NCBI RefSeq assembly: GCF_050624435.1
Contig: NC_134536.1
Span: 130,394,758 to 130,458,757 of the forward strand
DNA length: 64,000 nt
From: Tenrec ecaudatus
Lineage: Eukaryota > Chordata > Mammalia > Afrosoricida > Tenrecidae
Direction of reading: 5' to 3'
A program made the translations under genes and the position numbers. The first letter of the stretch is position 1, and the number at the start of each line of letters is the position of its first letter. The notes under the pieces are model-generated. The model saw nothing but the letters and a program-made list of their open reading frames with translations. It had not been told where the DNA came from and searched no databases. Shown here piece by piece: positions 30,565 through 41,290 of the stretch.

Positions 30565-30867
30565 GACCTTGCCTACTCTGCTCCCCCATGTGTCCCCAGA
30601 AATGGTCCGAAGTTTGGCAGAGCACACCATTTCCACTGAGCTAACCCGGGATCCGTTTTGCAGACAAGGACGCTGACTCAGAGCTAGACGGGGCAGAGGA
30701 TGGTCCTGGGTCCCCCCCACCACCCCCCCATTGTTGGCTTTCGGTTCACTTCCATTTTGCAAGTTCTTTCCAACTTGACCTGCAAACCCTGGGGCCTACT
30801 CTTTAAATGCCGCCTCCTCCTTGGGGAGTGCTAGGGTTCACTTGCCCAATGACACTGAACCTCTTTT
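30386..30867. other. single-copy DNA with a (GT)n repeat
   Basis: Contains the (GT)n run described separately; the flanks are unrecognised. Confidence 0.35.
30519..30561. repeat. (GT)n microsatellite
   Basis: About twenty-one uninterrupted GT units. Confidence 0.95.
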
Positions 30868-31240
30868 TTTTTAAAAAAAATCATTTTATCGGGGACTCGT
30901 ACAACTCTTATCACAATCCATCCATCCATTGTGTCAAGCACATTTGTACATTTGTTGCCCTCATCATTCTCAAAACCTTTTCTTTCTACTTGAGCCTTTG
31001 GTATCAGCTCCTCATTTTTCCTCCTCCCTCCCCACTCCCCCTCCCTCACGAGCCCTTGATAATTTATAAAGATAGAGTGTCTGGGGTCTTAAAGGCTTGC
31101 AGGTAAACAAGTGGTCGTGTAGTTCAGAAGTAACAAAGCCCACATGGAAGAAGCACACCTGCCTGTGTGACCACGAGATGTCGAAGGGACCGGGTATCAG
31201 GCATCAAAGAACAAAAAATCATATCATTGTAAATGAGGGG
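30868..31240 (-). mobile_element. L1 LINE, 3' end (young afrotherian subfamily)
   Basis: From a T-rich tail ('tttttttaaaaaaaatcatt') through 'ggggactcgtacaactctta', 'tcacaatccatccatccatt' and 'cttgataatttataaagata'. It is the reverse complement of the 3' UTR seen on the plus strand at 48224-48952. Heavily 5' truncated. Confidence 0.85.
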
Positions 31241-32529
31241 GACACCGACCCTTCTCGCTTGCTGCTTGGCCTCCTCCTGGGAACACACCCCCGTGTGTGT
31301 TTTCGCTGGTCTGGCTGGAATAGGTCTCTCTCCCTCCCAGACGACTGGGCTCTGGGAGTCCAGGGGCGTCTTTTTATCTTAAGCATCCAGCCCAGCAGTC
31401 TGCGGGCAATCACCGGAAGACTGTTGACAAGCCTTCTTGGGCCATGTGAGATAGTCTGCCCATTAGCGGCCAGAGCCTGTCTACTGGACAGCCCCGTGTC
31501 CTGGGGGTGGGGGTGGGGTCGCAGTGGACCCTGCTCTAAGGACGTCACTTGGAGACCTGAAATAGGGAGAGGGACATAGCACCTTCCGAACTTGAAAGTG
31601 CATCTGTGGGGGTACTTTCCACCTTGGATTGGTCCCCCGACTCACCCCAGCCTCAAGAGGATGTGGAGTAGAATAAGGGGTGGAGGTGGGGGTGGCGGAA
31701 GAGGAGCCAGGACCTTCATACCTTCATACCTCCCACCATACCTGATTTCCCTCTTCTCTGGCATTTTAAGAGCTCAGACGCTCAAATCCTTCAAAGGCTT
31801 TTGAACCAATTCGATTTGCCAGTGTTGTCTAATTGCTTAAAAGCCACTTCAGGCTCCAACTGACCCAGAGTAAAGTCTTGGGGGGGGGGGGGACGAGGGA
31901 AACGGGGGAGGGGAGAGCAGAGACTCTCTGTCCTCCTGTTTGCAGGCCTTTCCTGGCAACCAAGGTCAGACAAGAGGGGGCACCATGAACGGGCCTTGCA
32001 TTGTGCCTAGTTGGCAGAGCCAGCATCAGTTCCTGGCCCCTTCCCCAGCCCCGGCCCCAGCCTTGGCCCCAGCCTTGGTCCCTGGGAAGCTTTCTCAGAC
32101 ATATCCCAGCATCCTCAGCAGCATCAGGCAGGTGTGTCCGAGGCCACCTTACACAATCCTGTTCAGAAAGGGATTGGCCCAAGTGTCAGGATGCAGGCGA
32201 GCCCGGAGGGCTGCACCCAGAGCTGTACCATGTCTCTTCTGGGACCTTCACAAGGGCATCTGCAACGGCCGAGTTGATTCTGCTCACCTGCTCTGAAATT
32301 CTAGTTTCTGTCGAAAGCGTCTCTTTGGTTCAAAACCGTGCAACGCTTTGCCTCGGCCCTCCAGCCCCTTCAGAATTGTACCCCACCTTCCTTGAGAGCG
32401 CTGTCTTCACCCCGCACCTCCTCCAGTGCACTTCTGGGGCTTGGAGGAGACAGGACTCCGGGGTTGGTAAGCAGACTGCAGGAGCATACACTTCCTATGG
32501 TGGGCAGCAGGAAGCTACTGGAGGACTTT
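31241..32529. other. GC-rich single-copy DNA
   Basis: A G-run at 31879-31891 and a short imperfect 'cccagccttggc' tandem at 32045-32090 (source of a low-complexity 181-codon frame). No gene supported. Confidence 0.4.
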
Positions 32530-33720
32530 CTGTTTGTTTGTTTTAAAATTGTTTACCTATTTTGTATTTTTAAAATGAGTCTAATTGGCATATCCTTCAC
32601 CTAGCATTCCATTTAATCATTTAATTCGCTCACCAAGATCAGTGCAAATCAGCCCCATCCATTTCCGAACATCTTCTTTCCCCACTCCTTGTCCTCCACG
32701 CTCCCGATGTCCCCCGTCCGCCCCTGCCGTGCCCACGGGCACTCGTCACTCTGGTCATGGTCTCTACGGATTTCATACACAGGACACCACACAAAACACA
32801 AACAGCAAACAAACCACGATGACACAAAACAGGAAAACCTCAGTGGAGAAGAAAGCCGAAAATGCTGAAAAAATGAAACCGTTTCAAAGCGGGCCAAGAG
32901 GGGGAATAAACGATAAGCTTATTGCATACATTTTAACTTAAGGACAAGGACCCTAATTGGCGGGAGGGTGTTCTCTGTCTGATAGCAAGGCGGTTCACAC
33001 CCCTGGACTACGGCCAGGCTGAATCCACGGGGAGGTCCTGCGAATGGAGCCTGGGCTTCCACGGCCATCCATAGCCTTCTGCAAACTGGGTGTTCACTAT
33101 TTAAGTTCTGATGCCACTCCCTCCTTCAGATTTGGATTTTATTACTTACAATCCTTGGATCCCACAGGCTAGTGTGCTTCTCCCAATGGGAACTTAGTTC
33201 ATGCCTCATTTAGATGGCTGCTTGTGTGAAGACAAGTTTTTTGAGACCCGTGGACTTTCTGATAGCCGGGCACCATCCGTCACCATTGGTCACCACAGTT
33301 GGCTCCAGCACTAGATCTTCAGTAAGCCCTTCATGAGTGAGAGTATCAAGTAGAGCTGTGTTATAAGAACTAATTGGTCTAAAATTTGGGCTAGAATTGA
33401 GTATGGGCCCCAAATCCATTCATATATAATCTATGGTTCACTTATGTCTCGAGTTCACTTTAGAGATATAATTATCATGTTATGATAGAGGACATGGTAA
33501 AACATCCCACTGAGGCCCAAGGTAATTCTGTTGATAGTGTCATAATTTAGTCAATGGTATAGAGCGTAGAACATTGTCAAGAAAAAGAAATTATACAAGT
33601 ATAAGCTGGCTTCAATCCACAATAAGTGCTCATTGCTGACTTGTACAGTTCAAACTCTTAAGGGACTAAACACTGCTTATACAAACAATGGGGGTTGGTG
33701 AAGGGCAAATGTTTCGAAAA
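32530..33720 (-). mobile_element. L1 LINE, 3' region (older subfamily)
   Basis: 'aatgagtctaattggcatat' opening, 'accaagatcagtgcaaatca', then 'gatggctgcttgtgtgaaga' and 'gctgacttgtacagttcaaa', all shared with the larger L1 at 35795-37925 in the same order. Reverse-complement L1 3' UTR and adjoining region; no intact frame. Confidence 0.7.
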
Positions 33721-33784
33721 CATTCCTTCATAAAGGCAGCGCCAGGCCTACCAGATTCATACAGGTCATAAGAAAGTCAAGACC

Positions 33785-33975
33785 AAGGGCACGGCCATCG
33801 AGTCAGTGCTGAGTCAGCAACCCTGCAGGACAGGGTGGAACTGCCCCTGTGAGCTTCTTCGACTGGCACTCTTGGCAGGAGTGGGGCGTCTCGTCTCTCT
33901 CCCCCCGGAGCAGTTGGTGGTTTCTAGCTGCTGACCTTGAGCTTGGCAGCCGGGCATGTAATCACTCTGACATCA
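33785..33975 (-). repeat. AfroSINE
   Basis: 'ggccatcgagtcagtgctga' tail, 'ggtggaactgcccctgtgag', 'ttctagctgctgaccttgag' and 'cgggcatgtaatcactctga'. Confidence 0.85.
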
Positions 33976-34071
33976 GACCTCCTCCAAGAAAGCCAAGAGG
34001 ACATTCCAATAGTAAATATATGGTAGCCCCGGGCCACCCTCAAAGCAAGAGTTTTGGAAGACTCCATGCCA

Positions 34072-34250
34072 GACCTGTAGTGCAGTGGGTTATGGGTTGG
34101 CCTGCTCATCACAAAGTCAGCAGTTCAACTCTACCAGTTGGCTGTGAGTATGAAAGACGAGGCTTTCTGCTCCTCTGGAGATTTACAACCACGGAAACCC
34201 CAAGGAGGGGGTTCTGTCCTGTCCTGGAGAGTCACTGTAATTTGGAACGA
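34072..34250 (+). repeat. AfroSINE
   Basis: 'gtagtgcagtgggttatggg' head, 'cagcagttcaactctaccag', 'gatttacaaccacggaaacc' and 'tgtaatttggaacgagc'. Confidence 0.85.
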
Positions 34251-34311
34251 GCAAAGACAATAGGTGTGGTTTGGGGGTTGCTTATAGTTTCTAAGGCAGT
34301 GGATATGGGAA

Positions 34312-34402
34312 AATACAGCCTTGCCTTCTCCTAAGGAATGGCTGGTGAGGGTTGAACTGCCAGCCTTGCAGTAGCATACTGCCCAACCCACAGTGCCACC
34401 CA
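34312..34402 (-). repeat. AfroSINE, head half
   Basis: 'cagccttgccttctcctaag', 'ggttgaactgccagccttgc' and 'aacccacagtgccaccc'. Confidence 0.8.
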
Positions 34403-34600
34403 AATGCACTGTCATCAAGCCCATTCCTCCTCACATGGGCCCTGTGGGACAGAGTAGAAATGTCCCTTTGAGTTTCTGAGACTTCCCAGCTTTGGGGGCG
34501 CACACAGCGCATCATTTCCCCTCCACGTGACTGGTGGGTTCGAAGCACTGGTTTTGCAGTTAAAAGCTCCATGCGTAGCCCACCATGACACCCACTTGTC
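34403..34600 (-). repeat. AfroSINE, diverged
   Basis: 'gtgggacagagtagaaatgt', 'ggtgggttcgaagcactggt' and 'gcgtagcccaccatgac'. Abuts the previous copy in the same orientation. Confidence 0.7.
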
Positions 34601-34915
34601 CGGAATTCCTCCCCCAAAGGCTGTGGAGCCTGCACTCTGGGCCTCCTGCGGTGAGCCTCCAGAGGGTGGACCAGGCTCTTGAGAAGGAAGACGGTGAATA
34701 CGTGCCTGCGTGCGTGCGCGGACTGGCACACCTACACAGGTACACGAGATGTCCTTCCAAACTAAAATGAAGGGCGCAGGAGAGGGGAGGCAGGCTGAGC
34801 ACAGGGACTGTGGTTTGCAGGGACATTTTCTCCCTGGCCTGTGCCCAGCTGCCAGAAGCCTCAAAGTTACACATCCAAATCTGGCCTTCCAGCGTGGTGG
34901 AAGGCGTACGTGTCA
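34601..34915. other. single-copy DNA, nothing recognised
   Basis: Unique sequence. Confidence 0.35.
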
Positions 34916-35110
34916 GCACGAGAGACTAGAGCATCATTTATTTAACAGTTCACTAACTTGATTTATCACTTTTAAATATTTAGACATATGGAATGTGGGC
35001 CTCCATTTGTCCTTCTGCCCAGCTCAGGAGGATGAGTGGAAAGGTCCCAGGGAGCCAGGCTAGGTCTGTTTGCTGTTTATCCTCTGCCCAGCCCCAGGGC
35101 CCTGGGCCTG
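34916..35110. promoter_or_regulatory. candidate conserved non-coding element
   Basis: AT-rich, repeat-free start ('catcatttatttaacagttc', 'ttgatttatcacttttaaat') followed by 'tttgctgtttatcctctgcc' and 'ctgagtaatttcc'. Regulatory role inferred from composition only. Confidence 0.25.
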
Positions 35111-35507
35111 AGTAATTTCCATCCAACTGGAAAGAGGGTCAGATCCTGACCTGATAGTGAGATTTGCAGCTAGATGTGACCCAAGGAAGGCAGGGGTGGG
35201 GGTGGGAGGCTTGGGGGAGGCTGGTCAGGCGAGACGGCAGAGACCGCAGAGGGTGGAAGCTGGTCCAGAGAAGTTTCCAGGGACCAACTCCGGAATGGTA
35301 GATAAGGAGGCCCAGAGTCCTGGGCCCAGACTCTGGTGAGTATTCCATCTCCCCTCTCCCCACTTCCCCCAGGTGGCTTGGGCTCAAACCTCATCCTTGT
35401 GTGATCATCTAGATTGTGTGGTCCTGGGAAGGCTAAGGCTGTTGAGGCCTTCTGGCTGTCAGCTTCCAGGAAGCTGGGATAATGATTGATAAACATCTCT
35501 CAAACTC
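35111..35507. other. single-copy DNA, nothing recognised
   Basis: Unique sequence. Confidence 0.35.
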
Positions 35508-35670
35508 TAAAAATGTGGAGTCCATTTCGACTTATCTTATAGGACGGGGTGGAATGGCCTTTGTGTGTTTCCCAGACAGTACATCTTTAGGGGAATTGAA
35601 AGTCTTATCTTTCTCTCAAGGAGTGGCTAGTGGTTTTCAACTGCTGATCTTGTGGTTAGCACCTGGACTC
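35508..35670 (-). repeat. AfroSINE, diverged
   Basis: 'gagtccatttcgacttatct' tail, 'gggtggaatggcctttgtgt', 'ttttcaactgctgatcttgt' and 'ggttagcacctgga'. Confidence 0.8.
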
Positions 35671-35794
35671 CTGTCCTTAAATCCTAGCATATTAGGGGCA
35701 GATGGAATGAGTGTCTGGTATGCAGTAAGTGCTAGAAAATATTTGATGTTATCATTAGATGAAATGATCCCTTGGAAGGGAACTTGGAAAAAAA

Positions 35795-37925
35795 AGTTTC
35801 ATTGATATAAAATTGACATATCACATACTCCCATAAGAAGAGTTGTAGATACATTGTCATAATCACGTCTAGTGAGCCCTCCGGCCTCCTGCTTTCATTA
35901 TTTGCTCCCCAATTTACCTCCCCCTCCCCACCGAGCCCATCTGCCCTGCCTCTGTCCACAATAAACCCTGGCATCAGTTATTGTCTCTGCGTATCCACTC
36001 CTCCTGGGCTTCATAAACTGGGAAAGCCAACGGGAAAAGTTAAAAAACAAAATCGAAAGAAAAATACTAATCATATAAAAATAAAGAGTATGAAAGAAAA
36101 AACCACCAGCAATATTTTGAAAAGCCAGAGAAGAAACTTCTGTCTAGGAACAAGCAAGAAATATTTAAGCCTAGAGAAAATTCAGGTTGAGTCAAGAGAG
36201 TGGGGGGTGGGGGGGGGTGGTGTCAATTGACCAAGCATCATATTACATGTATGACACATTGCGAGTAGTATAGCTTTATCCACCATAATAAAGTTTACAA
36301 TAATCTCTGTCCGAAAACAGAGCTGTTCTTTGTGGTCAGAGGGGACCCTGCCAGAGGCTTCATCTGCCCAGTTGCTCTGCTGATAGATGGATTTTGGGTA
36401 CTCACCATCGTCAATAGCTTTGACATGGTGGGTGTTCACAATTTAAGCTTGGATCCTGTACCATTCATCATATTTGGATTTTGTTATTGTCATCTTCGGA
36501 TCACACAGACTGATGTGCTTCTTCCATCTGGACTTAGTTGATGCCTCACGCAGATGGCTGCTTGTTTAAATACAAACTTTTAGGACCCCAGACACTATTC
36601 TAATACATAGCCAGACACCATCTGCTTTTTTCACTGCGCTTTGCTGTAGCACCCTTATCTTCAGCGATCTCTTCACGAAGGCCAATATGGAGCAGGGCTA
36701 TGTCATCATGTTCTTGGATGGGGGCTAGAATTAAGTGGGAGGCCAGAATCCATCTGCATGTCCATGGGTTATCAAGGACTCGGGTTTACCTTAGCGATCA
36801 TATTACCATGACAAAACAAATAAAACAAAATAAACAGCAACAAGACAAAACAAAAAACTAACACCACTAAACAAAGAAAAACCAAAAAATAAAAAACAAA
36901 ACAACAACAAAAGAAAACAACCCAAAGAAAAACAGTGTTAATCATTCCCCTAAGCAGATTGCATCAACAACACTGAGAATTTACCCAATGGCATAGAACT
37001 TAAGGTTCTGTTGGAAAGAGGAGTTTGTGGACTGCACTATACTCCATGAGTTGCTGCTTTGTACAGATTGAATTCTTAAACAACTGAGTTCTGTTACCAT
37101 TGATTATGGCGTTGGGGCTAGGGAAAATGTCCTGTAACTGCCATCTCCACAGTCAAGGAATTTCAGTCTTAAGCCCAAGGGCTACAGGTGTGGCCCTTGG
37201 GGGATGCCAGGTTCCCTGCAGGACCAACAACTAGGATCATCATAGTGTCTACCCAGAAACACAGAACAGGGGTTCTCGGCCCCTTAGGTTCCCATTTGGC
37301 ATCCCTTCCCGACATGAAGCAGCTCCTCCCCATTTACCCGCAGCCATACCCACCCAAAGAAGCATCAGCGCCTCCTCTGAAATGTAGATTCTCTCACCCC
37401 GCCCTCTGGTGTCGACTGGACTCCCCAGTAGGGTTCTCCTCTCCTTCTGTGGAGTGTCTGTTGACTGCCGACGCCTGGTCTCAGTGTTGGGTGAGCCAAT
37501 GTGAGGTCGCCACCTTTGAGGTGGTGCCTAGGAAGTCTTATGAAATGCACATCAGATGGGAGATGGGGGGTGGGGGTGTATGCTTCATGGCCAGTAGGCA
37601 GACTTTCTACCTCTTTGTTTAGGACTTGACCTCAAAGATTTGTTTAATTGACGTTTCTACTTATAGTAGTGGACTCAACCATATCTGCCCCCTTTGTGAT
37701 TGGCTAACTTCACTCAGCATAATGGTTTCCAAGTCCTTCCCTGTCACCCACTGAGTCGTGGTTTCATCTCTGTGTCTTGAGGGGCACTGGTGGTTCAGTG
37801 GTTCAGTGGTAGAATTCTCATCTCTGTGTCTTAGGGATGCAGAGTTGGCCATTATGTGAATGTACCATAGTTTCGCCATCCATTCTTCCACCATTGGGTA
37901 TTTGGGCTGCTTCCTGTTGGAAGGG
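35795..37925 (-). mobile_element. L1 LINE, long 3' region
   Basis: From 'tcattgatataaaattgaca' through 'catcagttattgtctctgcg', an A-rich zone (36780-36950), 'ctgctttgtacagattgaat' and 'cttcactcagcataatggtt' to 'atttgggctgcttcctgttg'. These are reverse-complement L1 3' UTR and end-of-ORF2-like phrases. A short tRNA-Gly-like insertion splits it at 37779-37818. The part between 37140 and 37620 is assigned by continuity only. Confidence 0.65.
37779..37818 (+). repeat. tRNA-Gly 5'-half-like insertion with target duplication
   Basis: A 40-bp insert in the L1 reads GGCACTGGTGGTTCAGTGG, a second TTCAGTGG, then TAGAATTCT. Without the 8-bp internal duplication it follows the first ~31 nucleotides of tRNA-Gly and stops at the anticodon loop. 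The 14-bp word CATCTCTGTGTCTT lies on both sides (37765-37778 and 37819-37832), as expected for a target-site duplication. No poly(A) is present. It may instead be the front of the tRNA-Gly-headed SINE family. Confidence 0.7.
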
Positions 37926-37954
37926 AACTTTTAAGCCAAGCTAAAGGGTCCTAC

Positions 37955-38035
37955 CAGTTACTGTGGAGCCAACTCCAAGTCATGGCGACGCTGACTTGGG
38001 AGGACTCCACATGTGTTCCTTGGGTTGTGATCTAT
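37955..38035 (-). repeat. AfroSINE tail fragment
   Basis: 'tgtggagccaactccaagtc' and 'tggcgacgctgacttgggag' resemble the tail half of a minus-strand AfroSINE. Confidence 0.5.
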
Positions 38036-38049
38036 AGGGACTTTTGTTT

Positions 38050-39170
38050 TTTTCTTTTTAATGGTTTTATTGGCACATATCATACAATTTAATTGTCCAA
38101 CCATATTAAGAAGAGTTTTCCAATTATCACCACAATTAATTGTTAGCTCCCCATTTTCCCCAACCCCCCTGACCATGTCCTAGGTAATTATTTTTAAAAA
38201 GTTTTTTAATCATTTTACTGGGGGTAGGGGTTTTTGTTTTTAGCAATTAATTGTATTTCGTTGTTGTCGTTTCTGGGAGTATACACAGCAGAACATGTGC
38301 CAACTCAACCCTTCCAACACAGACGATTCAGCAACACGGATTATACACTTCCCATCTCTCGATTGTTCATCCCATTAACTCTAACTTGTAGAGTTGCTTT
38401 TGGCAGTTTGATCCCATTTACATGGCCTTTTTTTTCCCTTCTTAAATACAATGCTCAAGGTGCACGTTCCTTACTAATGAAGCTAAATTGTCGTCTGGTT
38501 TGAAGAAGATTTCAGCAGATATTTGGGGTTAAAGACTTAAAGATGATCTCAGGGCAATAGTTCACGGTAATATCCAACTTCCAAGGCTCTCGAAACTCTA
38601 AATTCCATAAAGTTTGGAATTCTGTTACAAATGTCCTCCTCTTGATTAGGATTATGCTGGAGAATCTGTGATCCCAAGATTCAGTCCTGGTAGCCGGGCA
38701 CCATCCAGTTCCTTTGGGGTCCACAGCAAAGGAGGGGGTTGCCTATGGAGGCAATTAGCCGTACATTCCGTGTCTTCAACCCATTCGTCACTGTCCTGCT
38801 TTCTGTTGCCCTAGGCAACTAGACAAAAATGGGAGCAAGCTTTAAAGACCCCAGGGACTGTGCAAACACCGAGGGGGTAAAACAGAAGCACTAACCAAGG
38901 TGATTAGGACAATTAACAGATGTCCCACTAAATCAGGACCCTAAACCTCCCAAGCAAGGAGCTCGATCCCATGAAGTGTTTGGAGGGGCATTGGCATCCT
39001 CAGCAGCTGCTTCTGCTTTAAATTGTGGTGGTCATTGTCCCTATCACACAACTTGACAGGCGTTCAGCTTGCAAGGGCCTCAGTTACATTAGTTGACTGT
39101 GTAAACTCAATCCTTAGTCAATAAGCTGTTCCCATCACCATAAACTAGAACTCGGTCCTCCATAAGCAAT
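38050..39170 (-). mobile_element. L1 LINE 3' regions, two successive fragments
   Basis: 38050-38190 starts 'taatggttttattggcacat' and includes 'agaagagttttccaattatc'. A second start at about 38195 ('aaaaagttttttaatcattt') leads into 'cgttgttgtcgtttctggga' and later 'gtagccgggcaccatccagt', a phrase shared with 33260-33280. Two minus-strand L1 insertions in series, or one with a rearranged tail. Confidence 0.65.
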
Positions 39171-39204
39171 AACCCTCTTGCACCCTCTCTTTCCTCCCTC
39201 CCAG

Positions 39205-39412
39205 GGGCCCTTGAGGCACAGTGGGGACACGTGGGGGTGGCTAATTTAAGGTCAGCAGTTTGGAGCCACTAGCTGCTCAGCAAGAGGAAGATGGGGCTTT
39301 CTACTCCCATAAAGAGTGACAGTCAGAAACTCACAGGGCCAGCTCGACCCTGTCCTAGACGGTCACTGTGAGTTGTCATCAACTCAGTGGCAGTGAGTTT
39401 GGGTTTTTGGTG
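39205..39412 (+). repeat. AfroSINE
   Basis: 'gcccttgaggcacagtgggg' head, 'gtcagcagtttggagccact', 'ctactcccataaagagtgac' and 'tcatcaactcagtggcagtg'. Confidence 0.88.
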
Positions 39413-40061
39413 ACACGGGGGTTTTCAGTGACTTTGTTTTTCCAAGTAGATCACCCGGCTTTTCTCCTGAGGTGCCTCCAGGTGGGCTCAGATTTCGAAT
39501 TTTCTTTAGTTTAGTCGCTGAGCATCAACCGTTTCCACCACGCAGGGGCCCATCTAAGGGGCAGCTCTTGGCAAACCAGAGGAGAAGTGGTTGAATACAC
39601 TTGGTATTGGTGCCAGAGCTTTCTTCTCCCATGGAGGTGGGGCAGGGTGGGGGGACAGGTGGGCAGTCAGTGATTAGGCTGTCCCTCCTCCCTCACCCCT
39701 GGCCAGCTCTCCCCTTCCTCTTGTGGCTCCCTCATCCAGGGATCTTGCTAAGTAACTCTCTCTGGTTAATTCTGGAGAGAACCACTCACCGGAAGATGTC
39801 AGTGCACTATCTTGGGCCCAGCACTGTGCTAAGTGCCCTAAACACTGATGTCACGTGGCCCCTTGAATAACCCTAAGAGGACCGTTCCAGGTCCTTATCT
39901 GTCTGGGGGAGACAGAAGATAGGAGAAGAGGAGACAGGGGCCCAGAGTGGCTCACCGTAACTGCTGGCAAATCACCGCGGGGAAGGATGTATGGCTACAG
40001 AATCCATGCTCTTCACCTTGGGGTCCCTGGTGGCATCAGGTGACACGTTGACTTTGACTCA
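39413..40061. other. mostly single-copy DNA with a MIR-like core
   Basis: 'gtgcactatcttgggcccag' then 'cactgtgctaagtgccctaa' (39801-39840) is a MIR-like core. 40018-40035 has an isolated AfroSINE-head-like 'ggggtccctggtggcatc'. Confidence 0.4.
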
Positions 40062-40510
40062 CAGTGTCCCACTATGTGGGGGGAGAACGGCCCTATGGGG
40101 TCCCCGAAGTTCTCATCTTTATAAGAGCAGATTGCCGACTGCCAGGTCTCTTTCCATGCATGTGTAAGGTGACCAGACGTCCCGTTTTTTGCGGGACAGT
40201 CTCGCTTTTTAACCATTTTTTCCCCGTGTCCTGCGGCATTTTTAAAAAGTCCTGATTTTTGGAAAGAATGCACAGCATGCTAGGGTGTATGGTTTTCGGC
40301 TGCCCTGTGGCTATTTCGCCAGGATATGAGTTTTATCGATGGTGTCCCGCTTTACCACCTTATGCATGTGTCATGGTTTGTGGGTTCACGTGTGCGTCAT
40401 GTGTGTGTTGTGTGTGTCGTGCATCCTGCCGAATGCCTGGTGTGTTTGGGTGGCTGCTCTTTGAGTTAGCAGTCAAGAGCTTAGTCAAGGTGCCACCAAG
40501 GTTCGCTGCA
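40062..40510 (-). repeat. AfroSINE split by a MITE
   Basis: Left part 40062-40156 ('gaacggccctatggggtccc', 'gagcagattgccgactgcca') and right part from about 40430 ('gttagcagtcaagagcttag', 'gtgccaccaagg') belong to one minus-strand AfroSINE. Between them lie the hAT-type MITE (40165-40362) and a TG-rich stretch (40371-40425). Confidence 0.7.
40157..40370. mobile_element. hAT-type MITE with 8-bp target duplication
   Basis: The element (40165-40362, 198 bp) opens TAAGGTGACCAGACGTCCCG and closes GTCCCGCTTTACCACCTTA, so its outermost 7 bp are perfect inverted repeats. It is flanked by identical 8-bp TGCATGTG words (40157-40164 and 40363-40370), the target-duplication length of hAT transposons. 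It has no coding capacity, as expected of a non-autonomous element moved in trans by a hAT transposase. It lies inside an AfroSINE, so it is younger than that SINE. Confidence 0.85.
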
Positions 40511-40604
40511 CCTCAGGGTCCTCTGCCTTTCTCTCAGCTACGTCCCTAACTCCGGCCTGAGGAAGAGTCCAGACTTTCTTGTAAGGAGACACTGAGAGGG
40601 GCTG

Positions 40605-40650
40605 CAGGAGCCTTGGTGGCGGAGTTGGTTGTCTATTGTGCGAATCCACC
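40605..40650 (+). repeat. AfroSINE, 5' part (split by LTR)
   Basis: 'caggagccttggtggcggag' head and 'gcgaatccacc' box, cut exactly at the LTR insertion. Resumes at 41165. Confidence 0.85.
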
Positions 40651-41159
40651 TGTGTCAGTCAGGAGAGACTAGATAAACAAAATCCATAGACACTCATATG
40701 TGTACAAGCAATAGTTTTATATAAAAGAGTAATTGTAAATTGAGAAAACATCCCAGCCCAGTCCAGATCAAGTCCATAAGTCTGATATTATCCCGTATGT
40801 CTGATACCAGTCTATAAATTCCTCTTTAGACTCACAAAACACATGCAATGATGCTGAATGCAGGAAGATCGCAGGCCAGTAGGGGGGAAGTCTTGTGGAT
40901 CCAGTGGCAGTGCAAGCATCTCAGTGCTGGCAGGGGTCTCCACGTGGCTCCTCCAGCTCCAGGGCTCTAGCATAGCTCCATGTGTCTTATAAACAGGACT
41001 GTCTCACAGGGAGTGAATATATGCCCTGCCTCCAGTGAGCTATTTATCGCCTTAGCACCTCCAAATGAGGTCATCAAGAAGCGACCTGATTGACAGGCCA
41101 AACTCCACCCCTTCACTCTTAATGGTCTCAAGTTGGCAACAGATTATCTAACTACCACA
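40651..41159 (-). mobile_element. solo LTR, ERVL type (subfamily 1)
   Basis: 509 bp from TGTGTCAGTCAGGAGAGAC to ATCTAACTACCACA; read on the minus strand it starts TGTGGTAGTTAGAT. It is flanked by identical 5-bp CCACC words (40646-40650 and 41160-41164), the target-duplication length of ERVL. It aligns along its length with the plus-strand LTR at 1026-1544. No internal viral region survives: a solo LTR left by recombination between two LTRs. Confidence 0.93.
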
Positions 41160-41290
41160 CCACCAGCCACTTCTCAGGAAAAAGACGAGGCTTTCTGGTG
41201 CTGGAAAGATTTCCAACCTCAGAAACGCACAGGAGGTGGCTCTACTCAGCCCTGAGTCAGAATCTGCTTGATGGTAGAGGGCTGGGTTCT
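41160..41290 (+). repeat. AfroSINE, 3' part (split by LTR)
   Basis: 'accagccacttctcaggaaa', 'gaaagatttccaacctcaga' and 'gtcagaatctgcttgatggt' complete the copy begun at 40605. Confidence 0.88.

Noticed and set aside
32001-32546. 181-codon plus-strand open frame with Pro/Ala/Leu repeats
   Set aside because: The repeats come from a short imperfect 'cccagccttggc' tandem; no domain, no splice context and no known homology.
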